From NCBI RefSeq assembly GCF_007859865.1, contig NZ_SJPI01000001.1, positions 1,674,001 through 1,738,000 of the forward strand: 64,000 nt of DNA, read 5' to 3'. Source of the stretch: Rubripirellula amarantea (GTDB lineage Bacteria; Planctomycetota; Planctomycetia; Pirellulales; Pirellulaceae). Below, piece by piece: positions 18,247 through 27,132 of the stretch. Both the position numbers and the translations under genes were made by a program. Position 1 is the first letter of the stretch. Every line of letters starts with the position of its first letter. The notes beneath the pieces were generated by a model. It did not search any database. It was not told the DNA's origin and worked only from the letters and a program-made list of their open reading frames with translations.

Positions 18247-18366
18247 GTGTTTTCCCTGTGGTTTCTTCAAGTATTGGTGATTGGTGCGATGGTGCTGATG
18301 TGTGTCGGCGTAGTCGCTCTAATCGTGTTCCTCTTTATTGATTCCCGTGATCAGCAAATCTGGTGA
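18247..18366 (+). CDS. 39-residue single-helix membrane peptide in the symporter operon
   Basis: A 40-codon frame starts with GTG three bases after the symporter stop and ends in a TGA that overlaps the next gene's GTG start. The peptide begins VFSLWFLQVL, has an uninterrupted hydrophobic helix to about residue 31, then a charged tail IDSRDQQIW. The perfect spacing, the coupled overlap on its 3' side and the membrane character argue for a real gene. No family is recognised. A role as a small subunit or regulator of the symporter is inferred from position. It could also serve only to couple translation between symporter and carbamoyltransferase. Confidence 0.65.
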   Translation: MFSLWFLQVLVIGAMVLMCVGVVALIVFLFIDSRDQQIW

Positions 18367-19466
18367 AAGCGTCGAGCAAAATGTCAGATCAAGTAGCAAG
18401 AGCGATCGCGTTGTCGGCCGCCGCAACAAATTCCAAAGGCCAGCATCTCAGTCCGACTGAGTTGCTGAACAGTTTTGATGGAAAGATTGACCGAGACGCG
18501 TTGAAGGAACTGGCTGGACAGTCAATTCTTGAGCCTCGGCAATTCGACCGTCGAACGGTCGTCGCGATCGCACAACTCTCGGCTCTGTTGGAATCCCGCA
18601 ATGTCGAGATGGACAAACCGTTGGATGGCAAGATTGCCATCACGGCATTTTTCGAAGCCAGCACAAGAACACGATTGTCCTTCGAAAGTGCTGTCTTGCG
18701 ACTCGACGGAAAGGTTCTATCGGTGCCCGACGGCCAGGTAACGGGTATCGCGAAAGGAGAATCGCTTGCCGACATCGGCGAGATGTTTAACACGTACGGT
18801 GACGTCGTGATCATGCGGCATCCGGACACGAATTGCATTGATGAGATTCGAAAGAATCTGCAGCGACCATTGATCAACGCTGGAAATGGATCCGGGCATC
18901 ATCCTACGCAAGCCTTGATCGACTGGTACGCATTATTGAAGTGGCGGCCGGAATTGTGCAGTCCGAATTGCCCCGAGGAAAAACGAGTACACCTGGGAAT
19001 CATCGGCACACCGGGATCAATGCGAGCGGTGAAAAGTTTCGTCCGACTGGCGCTTCTATTTACCGGCGCGGTGAAAAAGATCACGGTGATATCGGAGCTT
19101 GCCGATCCGGTTGGATTGGATCTGAATGAACCATTGGAAGAGTCTCCCATCCCGACGGAAATCGTTAATGATGTGCGTGAGGTCTTGCCGCATCTGGATG
19201 TGATCTACGTGAACTCAATTGCGTTCTTGGGTGACAGCTATCGCAACTTGGATACGCGATACAAGTTGGACCAAGACAGCGAGTTGAAGTCCGATGCGGT
19301 TATCTTGCACCCTCTGGCACGCAATGAAGAACTGAGCGAGTCATTGGATTGCACCGATCACAACCTTTACTTCGCTCAGGCTGCCGGTGCCGTCTTTGTT
19401 CGCCAGGCTTTGCTGGTATCCGTGCTCGATCGACTGGACCAAATTTCCGGCATCAGTACACCGTAA
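18363..19466 (+). CDS. aspartate/ornithine-carbamoyltransferase-like enzyme
   Basis: 367 residues from a GTG at 18363 that overlaps the stop of the small peptide; an ATG six codons later (18381) is possible. The family motifs are intact: the carbamoyl-phosphate loop STRTRLSFE (STRTR at 100-104), the 80s-loop KGESLAD (131-137), the HPTQALIDWY motif (180-189), an Arg in GTPGSMRAVKS equivalent to the one after strand 6 of ATCase, and HPLAR (306-310) in place of HPLPR. It has an extra ~50-residue N-terminal extension compared with PyrB. The setting has no pyrimidine genes (no pyrC, pyrI), and it sits with an amidotransferase and an N-carbamoyl hydrolase. I infer transfer of a carbamoyl group to an amino acid other than, or in addition to, aspartate. 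Confidence 0.9.
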   Translation: MKASSKMSDQVARAIALSAAATNSKGQHLSPTELLNSFDGKIDRDALKELAGQSILEPRQFDRRTVVAIAQLSALLESRNVEMDKPLDGKIAITAFFEASTRTRLSFESAVLRLDGKVLSVPDGQVTGIAKGESLADIGEMFNTYGDVVIMRHPDTNCIDEIRKNLQRPLINAGNGSGHHPTQALIDWYALLKWRPELCSPNCPEEKRVHLGIIGTPGSMRAVKSFVRLALLFTGAVKKITVISELADPVGLDLNEPLEESPIPTEIVNDVREVLPHLDVIYVNSIAFLGDSYRNLDTRYKLDQDSELKSDAVILHPLARNEELSESLDCTDHNLYFAQAAGAVFVRQALLVSVLDRLDQISGISTP

Positions 19467-19544
19467 CCGGCCGTTGGTCCTCTGCAAAAATTTGCAACTG
19501 AAACGTTCTTTCCCAATCCGATTCTCTCACCCTTCCCTTCATTC

Positions 19545-21464
19545 ATGTGCGGCATCACCGGCTTTTGGAATCCTTCGCGAACTAACGAACGAGATCTTCG
19601 GTTTGCTCTCGATCCTATGCTCGACGTTCTAGACCATCGTGGACCTGACGAGCGGGGCAGTCGTTTCTATCGCGAAGAAGGCGTTGCGCTGGGGCATACG
19701 CGTTTGTCGATCATCGGATTGGATTGCGGACACCAACCAATCGAGACAAAAGACGGTGACTACGCGGTGACCGTCAACGGCGAACTTTACGGCTACAAGA
19801 AGGTTCGCACACAACTGGCGTGCGAGCAGTACGTTTGCGATGGCAAGAGTGACAGCGCGATCACATTGCCGATGTACCTGAAGGACGGATTAGGTTTCGT
19901 TGAAAAACTGCGTGGTGAGTTCGCGATCGTTCTCTACGATCGACGCGAAAAACGTTTGATCTTGGTCCGTGATCGCTTCGGAATTAAGCCGCTTTACTAT
20001 CACGCTAGCGATTCCGGCTTGGTCTGGGGATCAGAGGTGAAGTCGATTCTTAAGCATCCCGATGTAACACCACGGCTTTGTCCCAAAGCGACGGTGCACC
20101 AGATGATGCAAGTGATGGTGCCCGGTTCGACAGCTTTCGAAAACGTTCACGCCATCAAGCCAGGTCATATGTTGATTGCCACTTTGCGTGGCGATCGCTT
20201 AGAGATTCAAACTCGCCGGTGGTGGGATATGGATTTTCCGCAGTCACATGAAACAGGCGTCGATCCTGCTGAGTACGTGCAGGGTGTTCAGGATCGTTTG
20301 ATAGATGCGGTAGCCACGCGATTAGAAGCAGACGTACCCGTCGGTTGTTATCTGTCTGGCGGAATTGATAGTTGTTCAATTCTCGGCCTTGCTACTCAGT
20401 TGCAGCAATCTCCGATCAAAGCATTCACGATTGCGTTCGATAGCGATGAATACGACGAATCCAATATCGCTCGTCGGATGGCTGAAAGAACGGGTGCCGA
20501 ACAAGAGCTCTTGCGATTAACTGAAAAGGAACTCTACGGACCTGCATTTGAGCGGGCAACATGGCATGCTGAACGTACTTTCTACAACACACTGGCAGTC
20601 GCTAAGTGGCATATGAGTCGCCGAGTGCGTGCCTGCAATTACAAAGCAGTGATCACGGGCGAAGGATCGGACGAGTTGTTCGGGGGCTACGCGTTTTTTA
20701 AACGAGATTGGCTTGGTCGCGACAAGGGCGATGCCATCTTGGCCGGTGCGATTTTGGCCGAAGAAGATCAAGTCCATAGTGCCTGGGAGGACCTCTGCGG
20801 TTTTACTCCCTCGTGGATCCAGCCTTGGATGATGGTTCTTGACCGGCTTAAACCTTTGCTGACTTCGGCCATGCAAGACATGCTCAACACCTATGATCCC
20901 GTCGCAGAAGTGGCTGCAGCGATTGACCCGAGCATGGTGCGAGGACGCAATCGTCTTGACATTTCGCAGTACACGTGGAGCAAGACGATGTTGGAGGGCC
21001 AGATTTTGACGTGGGGTGGAGACCGCATGGACATGGCCAATTCAATGGAAGCGCGACCTGCGTTCTTGGATCACCACGTTGCCGAGTACGCCACAACCAT
21101 TCCGCCGGATGTTCGCATTCGCAACGGGGTGGAAAAGTGGGTGTTGCGAGAAGCAATGGTGAATGTTCTGCCACGCGAATTGTACGAACGCAAGAAGTTC
21201 GCATTCATGGCTCCGCCGGCACACACTGATCCGGTCAAGCGGGCGGCGGTTCAAGAGATGATCGATCACTGGCTGACGAAGGATCGTGTTGCTGCCGTCG
21301 GGCTGTTTAACTACGAGAAACTTCAGACTTTCGTAGCGGATGCTTGGAACGAGACGGACAACACGATCGCGCGACGAAATGACATTTTGATCAATCACAC
21401 TTTGCAAATTCACATGTTGCACGGCCAGTACGTGGAAGGACTGCCGCTTCCCGCGGTGGATTGA
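19545..21464 (+). CDS. asparagine-synthase-like glutamine amidotransferase
   Basis: 639 residues. The N-terminal glutaminase domain starts with the nucleophile Cys2 in MCGITGF, followed by HRGPDERG, LGHTRLSIIGLD and VNGELYGY. The ATP-dependent ligase domain carries the PP-loop SGGIDS at 271-276 and GEGSDELFGGY at 372-382. It uses glutamine ammonia and ATP to amidate a carboxyl group. Length and organisation resemble both AsnB and the relative that amidates the osmolyte dipeptide NAGGN. It lies 78 bases after the carbamoyltransferase and two bases before the M20 hydrolase, so I infer that it amidates a carbamoyl-amino acid rather than only making asparagine. Ordinary AsnB activity remains the main alternative. 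Confidence 0.95.
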   Translation: MCGITGFWNPSRTNERDLRFALDPMLDVLDHRGPDERGSRFYREEGVALGHTRLSIIGLDCGHQPIETKDGDYAVTVNGELYGYKKVRTQLACEQYVCDGKSDSAITLPMYLKDGLGFVEKLRGEFAIVLYDRREKRLILVRDRFGIKPLYYHASDSGLVWGSEVKSILKHPDVTPRLCPKATVHQMMQVMVPGSTAFENVHAIKPGHMLIATLRGDRLEIQTRRWWDMDFPQSHETGVDPAEYVQGVQDRLIDAVATRLEADVPVGCYLSGGIDSCSILGLATQLQQSPIKAFTIAFDSDEYDESNIARRMAERTGAEQELLRLTEKELYGPAFERATWHAERTFYNTLAVAKWHMSRRVRACNYKAVITGEGSDELFGGYAFFKRDWLGRDKGDAILAGAILAEEDQVHSAWEDLCGFTPSWIQPWMMVLDRLKPLLTSAMQDMLNTYDPVAEVAAAIDPSMVRGRNRLDISQYTWSKTMLEGQILTWGGDRMDMANSMEARPAFLDHHVAEYATTIPPDVRIRNGVEKWVLREAMVNVLPRELYERKKFAFMAPPAHTDPVKRAAVQEMIDHWLTKDRVAAVGLFNYEKLQTFVADAWNETDNTIARRNDILINHTLQIHMLHGQYVEGLPLPAVD

Positions 21465-21466
21465 GA

Positions 21467-22705
21467 ATGGAACCGCTGCAAGTCAACCTACAACGCATCA
21501 AGTCAGACATCCTTGCGCTTGCTGAGATTGGACGAAACCAGACGGATCATGGCATTTACCGAATGGCGTTTACCGATGCCGATATGGAAGGCAAACGTTG
21601 GTTAAAAAGTCAGATAGAGGATGCAGGGCTTCCGTATCGGATCGACGGTGCTGCCAATGTCTCCACCAAGATCCAGGGCACTGAGGACGGACCTGAGATC
21701 ATGGTCGGATCCCACATCGATACCGTGCCATGTGCTGGCGCGCTCGATGGAACGTTGGGTGTGATCGTTGGTCTAGAGTGCTTGCGTTGCATCAGCGACG
21801 CTAAGATCTCGCTCAAACGCACGATCGAACTGGTCGCCTTTAGCGACGAGGAAGGGCGATTCGGCGGAATGTTTGGTTCTCAGTCGATCTGCGGCGAAAT
21901 CAATCCCGAGATGTTAGCCACGATGACTGACATGAATGGCGTTAAGCTGGAAGATGAGCTCCGACGACATGGGCTTGATCCGCTTGATGCTCTCGACGCG
22001 GCACGTGATCCTCATTCGATTGGGGAATACTTAGAACTGCACATCGAGCAGGGACCAGTGCTCGATCGGATGGGAAAGTCGGTCGGTATCGTCGACGAAA
22101 TTACCGGTCTATTCACTTGGTCAGTGCGTTTTAAGGGCGAAGCGAACCATGCCGGAACAACGCCGATGGAGATGCGTAACGATGCGTTCATGGGATTAGC
22201 CGACTTTGCACACGAGATTCCTCGGATTCTGGACGAAAACGGCAGTGATCGCAGTCGAGCGACGATTGGGAAAGCGCAAATCCTTCCGGGTGCCACCAAC
22301 ACAGTTCCTGGTTTAGTGGAATTCTCGTTGGATGTTCGGGATACGTCCGATCAAGTTCTCGAAGAACTCGCGACCGCGTTTCGAAAAGCATTGTCAGCGA
22401 TCGCCCGTCGACGCAGCCTGATCTTTGAATTCCAACAAAAGAGTTTCATCGCACCGGTTCACTGCAGCAAAACAATGATCGAATCGCTGCAGAGACAAAG
22501 TGACGTTCTTGGCTTAGAATCCAATTTGATGCCCAGCGGTGCAGCGCACGATGCACAAATCATGGGCAGAATGGTTCCGGTAGGAATGATATTTGTGCCC
22601 AGCAAAGGTGGGCAAAGTCATTCGCCGTCAGAGTGGACCGCTTGGACTGATATCGAAGCGGGCGCGAACCTGATGCTTAACACTCTTATCCAACTGGCAA
22701 GTTAA
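21467..22705 (+). CDS. M20-family N-carbamoyl-L-amino-acid hydrolase / allantoate amidohydrolase
   Basis: 412 residues from the ATG at 21467, two bases past the previous stop; a TTG at 21461 would overlap it. Zinc ligands of the hydantoinase/carbamoylase branch are all visible: His83 and Asp94 in GSHIDTVPCAGALDG, Glu128/129 in FSDEEGRFGG, His192 in ELHIEQGPVLD, and His385 in GGQSHSPSEWT. The dimerisation part has NHAGTTPM. Family members remove the carbamoyl group (as CO2 and ammonia) from N-carbamoyl amino acids, or hydrolyse allantoate. With a carbamoyltransferase in the same operon, the first activity is more likely; no other allantoin gene is nearby. Confidence 0.93.
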   Translation: MEPLQVNLQRIKSDILALAEIGRNQTDHGIYRMAFTDADMEGKRWLKSQIEDAGLPYRIDGAANVSTKIQGTEDGPEIMVGSHIDTVPCAGALDGTLGVIVGLECLRCISDAKISLKRTIELVAFSDEEGRFGGMFGSQSICGEINPEMLATMTDMNGVKLEDELRRHGLDPLDALDAARDPHSIGEYLELHIEQGPVLDRMGKSVGIVDEITGLFTWSVRFKGEANHAGTTPMEMRNDAFMGLADFAHEIPRILDENGSDRSRATIGKAQILPGATNTVPGLVEFSLDVRDTSDQVLEELATAFRKALSAIARRRSLIFEFQQKSFIAPVHCSKTMIESLQRQSDVLGLESNLMPSGAAHDAQIMGRMVPVGMIFVPSKGGQSHSPSEWTAWTDIEAGANLMLNTLIQLAS

Positions 22706-22708
22706 ACG

Positions 22709-23464
22709 ATGACATTCAGCGACGAGCAACCCAACCCTCAACTTGATCCGTTGTGGAACGCCTATCACGAATCTTTCATCGACAACCCGAAGCACATCGA
22801 GTTCTTAGCCGAACGTAATACCGCGTTGTTGTGCATTGATCTTCAATACCTCGATGCGGCACCCGGTTGCGGTGTTTTTGCTGATGCCGAGGCAAGCGGC
22901 GTGGCGCCAGAGGCGCAAGCGTATTACTTCGATCGACTCGAAAAACTCGTTTTGCCCGGAGTTCGTCAATTGCAGGATGCGTTTCGTCAGCATGGCTTGG
23001 AAGTGATTCATACTCGAATTCAATCATTGACCCAGAATGGTCGCGATCGCGGCAAGGGACATAAACGACTGCAGTTACTCGCATCGCCAGGATCTCGCGA
23101 GGCCGACTTTTTGGACCAGGTCGCACCTAGCCAGAAGCATGACGAGATCGTTATCAACAAGACGGCCAGCGGTGTTTTTTCATCCACCAACATTCATTAC
23201 GTTCTGAAGAACCTTGGCATTGAGTCATTGTTCGTGGTCGGTGTGTATACCAACGAGTGCGTCGAAACTACGATTCGCGACGCTTGTGACTTGGGCTACC
23301 TCGTCACCGTTGTGGAGGACTGCTGCGCCACTGTGACGCCTGAACTGCACGAAGCGTCGTTGGCAACTTTGCGAGATCGTTACGCTCGAGTATTGACCCT
23401 GAAGCAAACGCTGGGCAACGTCGAACGGATCGTGTCATTGGTGGATGAGACTTCGGGGAAGTAA
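22709..23464 (+). CDS. isochorismatase-fold cysteine hydrolase (amidase)
   Basis: 251 residues, three bases after the preceding stop. The Asp-Lys-Cys triad of the isochorismatase superfamily is present: Asp44 in LLCIDLQYLD, Lys151 in VINKTASGVF and Cys184 in GVYTNECVETTIRDA, so it should be a hydrolase of the nicotinamidase/N-carbamoylsarcosine amidase type, not an isochorismatase. Such enzymes open amides, ureido or carbamoyl groups. In this operon it could remove the 1-amide placed by the asparagine-synthase-like enzyme. It has about 35 extra N-terminal residues before the core. It appears to be the last gene of the operon. Confidence 0.92.
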   Translation: MTFSDEQPNPQLDPLWNAYHESFIDNPKHIEFLAERNTALLCIDLQYLDAAPGCGVFADAEASGVAPEAQAYYFDRLEKLVLPGVRQLQDAFRQHGLEVIHTRIQSLTQNGRDRGKGHKRLQLLASPGSREADFLDQVAPSQKHDEIVINKTASGVFSSTNIHYVLKNLGIESLFVVGVYTNECVETTIRDACDLGYLVTVVEDCCATVTPELHEASLATLRDRYARVLTLKQTLGNVERIVSLVDETSGK

Positions 23465-23915
23465 ATCGGGCAAACGATCGGCCTCACATCGCCGCGATAA
23501 ACGGCGTCACGGTCCCCAGTACGAAGCCGCTCATCCGACTTGACGCCGCTAAGCTTCAGCGCTTTTGAGGTCGTGGCTCTATGGGCCGTTGCAGGAAATG
23601 GACAGGCGGGCGGGGCAGCGAACTTCGCGGGTTTAGAATCGTTTGAAGCAAACCGATGCCTCGCCGATGCTCTACCCGTTCGGGAGATAACGGTTACGAC
23701 GGGGGGGGCTTGGCTTTGCAGTGTGGTTCGTAGCGTTGAGTGGACTCCTTACCCGGCCCGCAAGCTAACTTCTGTTATTGGCGCAAGGTCTCTCACAAGG
23801 AAACTGCGCCCTCAATATCGTTATTTTCGGATTGTTCCGATCCACGGGCGGCTGTCACCATCAGGTGCGACCGGTCGTGTGTCGTTGCATCCGGTTCACG
23901 CATTAGCAGAAGCCA
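23465..23915. other. 451-bp intergenic region
   Basis: Between the amidase and the ABC transporter. A plus-strand frame (23540-23953) is open but has no recognisable domain, runs into the ABC gene in another frame and begins at TTG/CTG-like codons. I regard it as chance. A run of nine G is at 23700-23708. No terminator hairpin with a T run is visible. Confidence 0.6.
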
Positions 23916-24707
23916 ATGATCCACGTTCAACACCTCACCAAGACGTACGATGATTTGAGTCGAGGGAAATTCGTTGCCGTCGATCGGGTTTCGTTCACCG
24001 TTCGACCCGGCGAAATTTTTGGATTGCTTGGCCCCAATGGTGCTGGCAAGACAACCGTGCTTCGCATTCTAAGCACCGTATTGGCACCAACTTCGGGCAT
24101 CGCTTCGGTCTCTGGCTACGACGTTGTCGCTGATCCCGCGGAAGTCCGTCGCCACATTGGTTTTGTCAGCAACAACACGGCGATCTACGACCGGATGACG
24201 GCTTGGGAAATGGTTGAGTATTTCGGGCGTCTGCACGGGATGACAAAGGAACACGTCAACGGTCGTCTGGAAACGCTATTTGAACAACTTCGGATGAACG
24301 AGTTCCGTGATACTCCCGGTGCCAAAATGTCGACTGGCATGAAACAAAAGGTATCGATCGCCCGTGCAATGGTTCACGACCCTCCGGTGCTAATCTTTGA
24401 TGAAGCAACACTGGGATTGGATGTGTTGGTTGCACGTAACCTTCTTGGTGTGATCCGCGCTCTGCGTGAATCCGGAAAATGTTTGATCTTTTCAACACAC
24501 ATCATGAGCGAAGTGGAACGCTTGTGCGATCGAATCGCGATCATGCATCGAGGAAAAATTTTGGACACGGGAACTTTGTCCGAGTTGCGTGCTCGTCACG
24601 ATCAACATGACTTCGAAGAACTGTTCTTCGGATTGCTAAGCCATCATGAACAAAATGAGACGGATGCCATCCCGGCTTCGTCACTAGCAGCGGGAGGAGT
24701 TCGATGA
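23916..24707 (+). CDS. ABC transporter ATP-binding protein (NatA-like)
   Basis: 263 residues. Walker [10 protein letters not shown] is at 39-47, the ABC signature STGMKQK at 139-145 and Walker [14 protein letters not shown] near 158-170 (Glu163). The Q-loop region reads [14 protein letters not shown], with Asn where Gln is usual, a feature also seen in other NatA-type exporters. It should power an ABC-2 exporter; the next gene, overlapping by ATGA, is the permease fused to a protease. NatAB homologues extrude sodium or other small solutes, but the substrate here is unknown. Confidence 0.96.
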   Translation: MIHVQHLTKTYDDLSRGKFVAVDRVSFTVRPGEIFGLLGPNGAGKTTVLRILSTVLAPTSGIASVSGYDVVADPAEVRRHIGFVSNNTAIYDRMTAWEMVEYFGRLHGMTKEHVNGRLETLFEQLRMNEFRDTPGAKMSTGMKQKVSIARAMVHDPPVLIFDEATLGLDVLVARNLLGVIRALRESGKCLIFSTHIMSEVERLCDRIAIMHRGKILDTGTLSELRARHDQHDFEELFFGLLSHHEQNETDAIPASSLAAGGVR

Positions 24708-26956
24708 GCGAAAGGTCACAAAGATTACGCCGTGAGGCTAAGCAAGCCAACCAATCCCGATTGTCAGTGATTTGGATGATATACGCTCGCGAAATGCGAG
24801 ACCAGCTTCGCGATCGACGAACTTTGTTCACGATTGCCGTCCTTCCGATCTTGCTTTATCCGCTGGTTGGTATGTTGCTGTTGCAGATTGCGCAGTTCAC
24901 TCAGCAGCACCCAACGTCTGTTTGCGTGGTGGGAACAAATCACTTGACCGAAGGAGTTCCGCCGTTGGTGGGCTCGGAAGCCTTTGCCGATGAATTGGTT
25001 GAGAACCACGAACGCTTAGAGGTACTTTGTTATCGCTGGGATGATATCGGGCGTATTCACAATCACGGCAACTCGCTCGAGGACGTGCAAAAGACGACGA
25101 CCAATTGGGTGCGGACGGGTGTCTTCGACGTGGTGTTGGTCGTGCCACCGAAGTTTGCGGATCCGGGATACCGAAATTCCGATTCGGAAGCTTCGATGCA
25201 ATTGCTTTATAATGTTGCTTCGGACCAATCGATGGTCGCACGTGATCGGATCAACTCGATCCTGACGAACTGGCAAGCCGGTTGGGTCCGCGAACGCCTT
25301 GATCAAAATGGGGTGGATGTTGCATTGCTTTCGCCCTTCAAGCTTTCTGATATCGACATCGCGCCCGAGAGCACTCGTGAGGCCGCGTTCTGGAGCAAGT
25401 TGTTGCCCTTCATCATGCTAGTGTGGGCGATGACCGGCGCGTTCTATCCCGCGATTGATCTTGTGGCTGGTGAAAAGGAACGAGGAACGCTCGAGACTCT
25501 TTTGTGCAGCCCAGCCCTGCGTGGCGAAATTGTTTGGGGCAAGCTAGGTGCCGTGACCACCTTTAGCATGATGACGGCGATCCTAAACGCGGGCAGCATG
25601 CTGGTGACTAGTTCGTTCGTCTTTAAACAGATGGGAGTTGGTGGCGGAACGATTGGATCGCCGCCGATCGTGCCGATGCTTTGGTTGTTAGTGGCATTGG
25701 TACCTCTTTCGTCTTTGTTCAGTGCATTGGCGCTGGCAGTGGCCGCGATGGCCCGAAGCAGCAAAGAAGGGCAATATTATTTGATGCCGTTGATGATGGT
25801 GACGTTGCCGTTGGTGCTATTGCCGATGCTTCCAGGAACCACATTGACCGGCGGTACCAGCTTGATTCCGGTAACGGGAATGTTCTTGATGGTACGGTCA
25901 TTAGTGGAAGGCCAGTACATGCACGCGATTTGGCATTTGCCGATGGTTGCGGGAGTTACTGCAGGATGTTTGTGGATGGCAGTAACTTGGGCTCGACGAC
26001 AGTTCGAAGATGAGTCGGTTTTGTTTGGTGGTGGAGACCAATGGGAATTAAGCCAGTGGGTGAAGCATCTTTGGCGTGATCGTCAAAAAGCCGCCACTCC
26101 GGCTCAGGCGTTTGCTTGTGGCGCGATTATTTTGGTCGGTCTGTTCTTCGGCAAGCTCGTAGTAACGGAAATGCCAGACTCTCTAGCGGGAATTGCCAAG
26201 CTGATACTGTTGCCGCAGTTTGGATTGATCCTAGCGCCCACATTGATGATGGCGACCGTGCTCACTACCTCGCTGAAGACTTCGCTTCGAATTCGTTTGA
26301 CGCATCCTGCAACATTGCCGATCGCGGTGCTATTGGGAATTTCACTGCATCCAAGCTACGTGATGTTGGCGGGGTGCATCAGCTATGCGTACCCGATCAG
26401 TGAGCAGGCGATGGCGGCCATGAAACCGTTCACCGACCAGATTAGTGCTGCACCTCTTGGCACCGTGATTCTATTGATGGCGGTCGTTCCGGCGATTTGC
26501 GAAGAACTGGCTTTCCGTGGATTTATCTTCGGAGGCCTCGTCCGCGATCGAGGTCGTTTGCGTGCCGTGATTGTATCCGCGATCATGTTTGGGATTTCAC
26601 ACGGCGTTCTTCAGCAATCAATTGCAGCCAGCGTTATGGGAGTGTTGCTCGGGTACGTGGCGCTTCGGACTGGTAGTGTTCTGCCAGGCATCTTGATTCA
26701 CGTGACCAACAATGCGTTGTCAATCTCGATGGAACGAATCGCCGAGAGTACTCATCCGGTCACGCAGTTTATCGTAACGTCGACAGAAACCGGTCCAACG
26801 TATCAACCGATTTGGATTGTCGCGAGCATCGCAGTGGCGACTACGTGCCTGCTGTACTATGCAGCGTTACCAAGCGGTGACGAAGACGCAGAGGCCGATC
26901 AAATCGACAGTGAAGAGTTGATCTTGGATCCCACCGCATCGTTGTCGCCAGCGTGA
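24704..26956 (+). CDS. ABC-2 permease fused to a CPBP intramembrane protease
   Basis: 750 residues. The N-terminal part (about 1-430) is an ABC-2 permease of the NatB type: one helix near 45-70, a large extracytoplasmic section, then five or six helices with [24 protein letters not shown]. The C-terminal part (about 460-740) is a CPBP/CAAX protease domain with the motifs EELAFRG (Glu600, Glu601, Arg605), FGISHG (His633) and HVTNNALSI. In bacteria CPBP proteases often give self-immunity or process exported peptides. Fusion in one chain suggests transport and cleavage or release are linked. The start overlaps the ATPase stop by 4 bases. Confidence 0.93.
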   Translation: MSERSQRLRREAKQANQSRLSVIWMIYAREMRDQLRDRRTLFTIAVLPILLYPLVGMLLLQIAQFTQQHPTSVCVVGTNHLTEGVPPLVGSEAFADELVENHERLEVLCYRWDDIGRIHNHGNSLEDVQKTTTNWVRTGVFDVVLVVPPKFADPGYRNSDSEASMQLLYNVASDQSMVARDRINSILTNWQAGWVRERLDQNGVDVALLSPFKLSDIDIAPESTREAAFWSKLLPFIMLVWAMTGAFYPAIDLVAGEKERGTLETLLCSPALRGEIVWGKLGAVTTFSMMTAILNAGSMLVTSSFVFKQMGVGGGTIGSPPIVPMLWLLVALVPLSSLFSALALAVAAMARSSKEGQYYLMPLMMVTLPLVLLPMLPGTTLTGGTSLIPVTGMFLMVRSLVEGQYMHAIWHLPMVAGVTAGCLWMAVTWARRQFEDESVLFGGGDQWELSQWVKHLWRDRQKAATPAQAFACGAIILVGLFFGKLVVTEMPDSLAGIAKLILLPQFGLILAPTLMMATVLTTSLKTSLRIRLTHPATLPIAVLLGISLHPSYVMLAGCISYAYPISEQAMAAMKPFTDQISAAPLGTVILLMAVVPAICEELAFRGFIFGGLVRDRGRLRAVIVSAIMFGISHGVLQQSIAASVMGVLLGYVALRTGSVLPGILIHVTNNALSISMERIAESTHPVTQFIVTSTETGPTYQPIWIVASIAVATTCLLYYAALPSGDEDAEADQIDSEELILDPTASLSPA

Positions 26957-27000
26957 TCAAACGTGGCAGCTCAATAAAACGCGTAGCCCAAAAAACGTGG

Positions 27001-27108
27001 CTGCCCATTGAAGCTTGGGGGGCCAGTGAAGTTTGGACGCCCAGCGAAGTTTGGACGCCTACTGAAGTTTGAAAACCTTGAAGCGTGAGAACCCAGTGAA
27101 GCGTGGCA
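27001..27108. repeat. degenerate ~18-bp tandem repeat between convergent genes
   Basis: Five to six imperfect units of about 18 bases with a core GAAGTTTGGACGCC or GAAGCGTGGAACC fill most of the 176-base gap between the permease-protease gene and the convergent vWA gene. Units nearest the centre (CCAGCGAAGTTTGGACG and neighbours) are the best preserved. No stem-loop with a T run is seen. Confidence 0.8.
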
Positions 27109-27132
27109 ATCGTAGTGCGAATAGCTCTCGTG

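Noticed and set aside
21467-23464. Allantoin or ureide breakdown as the role of the M20 hydrolase and amidase
   Set aside because: No allantoinase, ureidoglycolate or xanthine genes are nearby, and it would not explain the carbamoyltransferase and amidotransferase in the same operon.
23540-23953. 137-codon plus-strand frame before the ABC ATPase
   Set aside because: Composition is unlike its neighbours, no family is recognised and it overlaps the ABC gene start in a different frame.
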